Assembly: GCA_937883885.1 (NCBI GenBank)
Contig: CAKZXL010000590.1
Span: 1-7,999, forward strand
Length of the DNA: 7,999 nt
Reading direction: 5' to 3'
From: an uncultured Aquincola sp.
GTDB taxonomy: Bacteria; Pseudomonadota; Gammaproteobacteria; Burkholderiales; Burkholderiaceae
Part shown: positions 6,098-7,999 of the stretch, piece after piece
Numbering within the stretch: the first letter of the stretch is position 1
Layout of the letters: each line of letters begins with the position of its first letter
Position numbers and translations under genes: made by a program
Notes under the pieces: generated by a model
The model's input: only the letters and a program-made list of their open reading frames with translations
The model's database searches: none
What the model was told of the DNA's origin: nothing

Positions 6098-7156
6098 ATG
6101 ACCTCGCCTTTCCCCGCGCGGCGCCTGCCGCGCCCCTGGCTGCTGGGCGGCCTGGGCCTGCTCACGCTGGTGGCCTTGATGGGCGCTGCCGCCAGCGGGG
6201 CCTACGCGATTGCACCCGGCCGGCTGTGGCAGCTGCTGCTGCAGGCCTTTGCCACGCCATCGCCCGAAACGCCCGATGCCGACCATTTGGTGTTCTGGAC
6301 GCTGCGCGCCCCGCGGCTGCTGCTGGCCGTGTGCACCGGCGCCGCGCTGGGGCTGGCGGGCGCGCTGCTGCAAGGCATCTTCCGCAACCCGCTGGCCGAC
6401 CCCGGGCTGGTGGGCGTGTCCAGCGGCGCGGCGCTGGCGGCCGCCGCTGCCATCGTGGTGGGCGAAGCCTGGTGGCCGGGCCTGCCGCGGCTGCTGGGCA
6501 GCTGGACGCTGGTGGTCAGCGCGTTTGGCGGCGCGCTGCTGGTCACGGTGATGGTTTATGCGCTGGCGCAGGTGCGCGGCAGCACGCGGCTGACGGTGAT
6601 GCTGCTGGCCGGCGTCGGCATCAATGCGCTGGCCGGGGCGCTGCTGGGCTGGGTCAGCCAGGTGGCCACCGACGCGCAGTTGCGGGCGCTGCAGTTCTGG
6701 CTGCTGGGCAGCCTGGGTGGCGCACGCTGGTCGGCGGTGGCGCTGGTGGGCAGTGTCACGCTGCTGGCGCTGCTCGGCGCGCTGCGGCTGGCGCGCCCGC
6801 TCGATGCGCTGGCGCTGGGCGAAGCGCAGGCCCATGCGATGGGCGTGTCGGTGGAACGCGTCAAGCGCCAGGCGGTGCTGTGCGTGGCACTGGCGGTGGG
6901 CGCCGTCACGGCGGTGGCCGGCATCGTCGGCTTCGTGGGGCTGGTGGCGCCGCATGGCGTGCGGCTGCTGGCCGGCCCGGGGCACCGCGGCGTGCTGCCC
7001 GGCTCGGCCCTGCTGGGCGCGGCGCTGGTGCTGGCGGCCGATGCCTTTGCCCGCACCGTGGCCGCCCCCGCCGAGCTGCCCCTGGGAGTGCTCACCGCGG
7101 CCATCGGTGCGCCCTTCTTCCTGCTGCTGCTGGTGCGTGGGAGAGCGCATGACTGA
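6098..7156 (+). CDS. hmuU: Haem ABC transporter permease HmuU (FecCD family)
   Basis: Inner-membrane permease that forms, as a dimer, the haem channel driven by HmuV. Its 352 residues match the family length and are overwhelmingly hydrophobic, consistent with about ten membrane helices. Family marks are LGLAGALLQGIFRNPLADP (84-102) followed by GLVGVSSG (103-110); GEAQAHAMGV (241-250), the cytoplasmic coupling loop that meets the ATPase; and GFVGLVAPHGVRLLAGPGHR (278-297). The C-terminal ELPLGVLTAAIGAPFFLLLL (326-345) is typical of FecCD proteins. ATG 6098 lies 10 bases after the hmuT stop, with only a weak Shine-Dalgarno-like sequence. An in-frame ATG at 5984 would read through the end of hmuT with non-membrane sequence and is unlikely. 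The end overlaps the hmuV start by eight bases. Confidence 0.95.
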   Translation: MTSPFPARRLPRPWLLGGLGLLTLVALMGAAASGAYAIAPGRLWQLLLQAFATPSPETPDADHLVFWTLRAPRLLLAVCTGAALGLAGALLQGIFRNPLADPGLVGVSSGAALAAAAAIVVGEAWWPGLPRLLGSWTLVVSAFGGALLVTVMVYALAQVRGSTRLTVMLLAGVGINALAGALLGWVSQVATDAQLRALQFWLLGSLGGARWSAVALVGSVTLLALLGALRLARPLDALALGEAQAHAMGVSVERVKRQAVLCVALAVGAVTAVAGIVGFVGLVAPHGVRLLAGPGHRGVLPGSALLGAALVLAADAFARTVAAPAELPLGVLTAAIGAPFFLLLLVRGRAHD

Positions 7157-7999
7157 GGCGGGCTGCATCCGGCTGCAGGCGCTGCAGGTGCGGCACGGCG
7201 CCCGCACGCTGCTGGGTCCGCTGCAGGCCTGCCTGCGGCCGGGCCGGGTGACGGCGGTGCTGGGCCCCAACGGCGCGGGCAAAAGCACCTTGCTGGGCGG
7301 GCTCACCGGCTGGCGCCGGCCCGATGCAGGCCGCATCGATTGGCAAGGGCGGCCACTGCCCGACTGGCCCGTGGCCCAGCTGGCGCAGCACCGCGCCCTG
7401 GTGGCGCAAGACACGCAGGTGGCCGCCGACTTCCTGGTGCATGAGCTGGTGGCCCTGGGCCTGCTGACCGCGCGCCCGGCCGAGCCCGAAGCCTGCGTGC
7501 AGCAGGCGCTGGCCGCCTGCGGCCTGCAAGGCCTGGCCCGGCGCAGCGTGGCCACGCTGTCCGGCGGCGAACGCGCCCGCGCCCAGCTGGCCCGCGCGCT
7601 GGTGCAGATCGATGCGTTCTCGCAGCCGCCCGCCGGCCACCCGGCCCGCTGGCTGCTGCTGGACGAACCCACCGCCGCGCTGGACCTGCAGCACCAGCAT
7701 GCGGTGCTGCAACTGGCCCGGCACTGCGCGCAGGCCTGGGGCATCGGCGTGGTCGTGGTGCTGCACGACCTCAACCTGGCGCTGCGCCATGCCGACGATG
7801 CATTGGTGCTGCAGCAGGGCCGCGCCGTGGCCCAGGGCCCGGTGCGGCAGGTGCTGCAGCCGGCGCTGGTGCAGCAGGTGTGGCAGGTGCAGGCGCGGCC
7901 GGCGCAGGCCGACGACGGCGTGCCGCAATACCTGTGGCAGCCGCCGGCGGCCGGCCCGCTCACATCACCGTGGCATGCGGGTGCAGCGGGTGGTCCAGC
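7149..7999 (+). CDS. hmuV: Haem ABC transporter ATP-binding protein HmuV, 3' end open
   Basis: Cytoplasmic ATPase that powers haem import through HmuU. The sequence shows Walker A GPNGAGKST (39-47), Q-loop Gln in VAQDTQ (Q87), ABC signature LSGGERARAQLARAL (137-151), Walker B WLLLDEPTAALD (168-179) and the switch His in VVLHDLNLAL (H206). ATG 7149 has GGGAG at 7139-7143 five bases upstream and overlaps the end of hmuU by eight bases, so translation is probably coupled. Family members are about 255-275 residues and usually end soon after a segment like GVPQYLW (257-263 here). This frame is still open at residue 283 at the window edge. The last dozen codons use GGT, GCA and CCA, which are rare elsewhere in the operon. 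It may therefore have an unusual tail, or a base may be wrong near 7930-7960. Confidence 0.93.
   Translation, partial: MTEAGCIRLQALQVRHGARTLLGPLQACLRPGRVTAVLGPNGAGKSTLLGGLTGWRRPDAGRIDWQGRPLPDWPVAQLAQHRALVAQDTQVAADFLVHELVALGLLTARPAEPEACVQQALAACGLQGLARRSVATLSGGERARAQLARALVQIDAFSQPPAGHPARWLLLDEPTAALDLQHQHAVLQLARHCAQAWGIGVVVVLHDLNLALRHADDALVLQQGRAVAQGPVRQVLQPALVQQVWQVQARPAQADDGVPQYLWQPPAAGPLTSPWHAGAAGGP
7960..7999 (-). CDS. Possible C-terminal end of a convergent gene
   Basis: Reading leftward from the right edge gives LDHPLHPHATVM and then a TGA at 7962-7960. The codons (CTG GAC CAC CCG and so on) fit the strong G/C third-position habit of the window better than the overlapping HmuV frame does here. 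That suggests a convergent gene ends inside the tail of hmuV. Only twelve codons are visible, no family can be named, and it could be chance. Confidence 0.25.
   Translation of the reverse strand, partial: LDHPLHPHATVM

Noticed and set aside
5597..7963. Long minus-strand open frame opposite hmuT, hmuU and hmuV
   Set aside because: Low-complexity Arg/Gln/Ala/Pro product with no domain, lying over three well-supported genes; it arises from the scarcity of stop codons in GC-rich DNA.
1..7999. tRNA or rRNA genes, CRISPR arrays, insertion sequences
   Set aside because: No cloverleaf, spaced identical repeats, transposase motifs or terminal inverted repeats were seen.

Overview
The window is a divergently transcribed, iron-regulated haem (hemin) uptake locus from a very GC-rich proteobacterium. 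Codon third positions are almost all G or C, the ABC genes overlap tightly, and one secreted protein ends in a PEP-CTERM tail of the form VPEPETYALML followed by RRRR. Together these suggest a betaproteobacterium of the Burkholderiales, in the Rubrivivax/Leptothrix/Ideonella neighbourhood. That placement is an inference from composition and protein style, not from a marker gene.

Left half, minus strand (reading from about 3915 down to 1): a promoter overlapped by a Fur-like box; a secreted PEP-CTERM protein with an excellent ribosome binding site but a one-base frameshift in its middle (3835-2979); three tandem short hairpin repeats (2968-2896); a second secreted protein with a VPTL-type C-terminal membrane tail (2863-1979); and a TonB-dependent outer-membrane receptor that starts at a TTG overlapping the previous stop codon and runs off the left edge.

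Centre (3836-4087): a 252-base intergenic region with two facing-away promoters. Each has a Fur-like box across its -35/-10 spacer. The boxes share a GTTCGCA half-site that recurs at roughly 30-base intervals. A run of eight C lies in the leader of the rightward operon.

Right half, plus strand: hmuS (cytoplasmic haem-handling protein), hmuT (periplasmic haem-binding protein, GTG start in a GTGA overlap), hmuU (FecCD-type permease) and hmuV (ATPase). They are packed with 4-base overlap, 10-base gap and 8-base overlap. HmuV is still open at the right edge, where a convergent gene may end.

Working model: under iron limitation Fur leaves both promoters. The receptor brings haem across the outer membrane with TonB energy, HmuT collects it in the periplasm, HmuUV imports it and HmuS receives it in the cytoplasm. 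The unusual part is the pair of exported, C-terminally sorted proteins placed ahead of the receptor. They look like diverged relatives of each other and are candidate surface or envelope haem-capture proteins. No function is proven for them from sequence alone.
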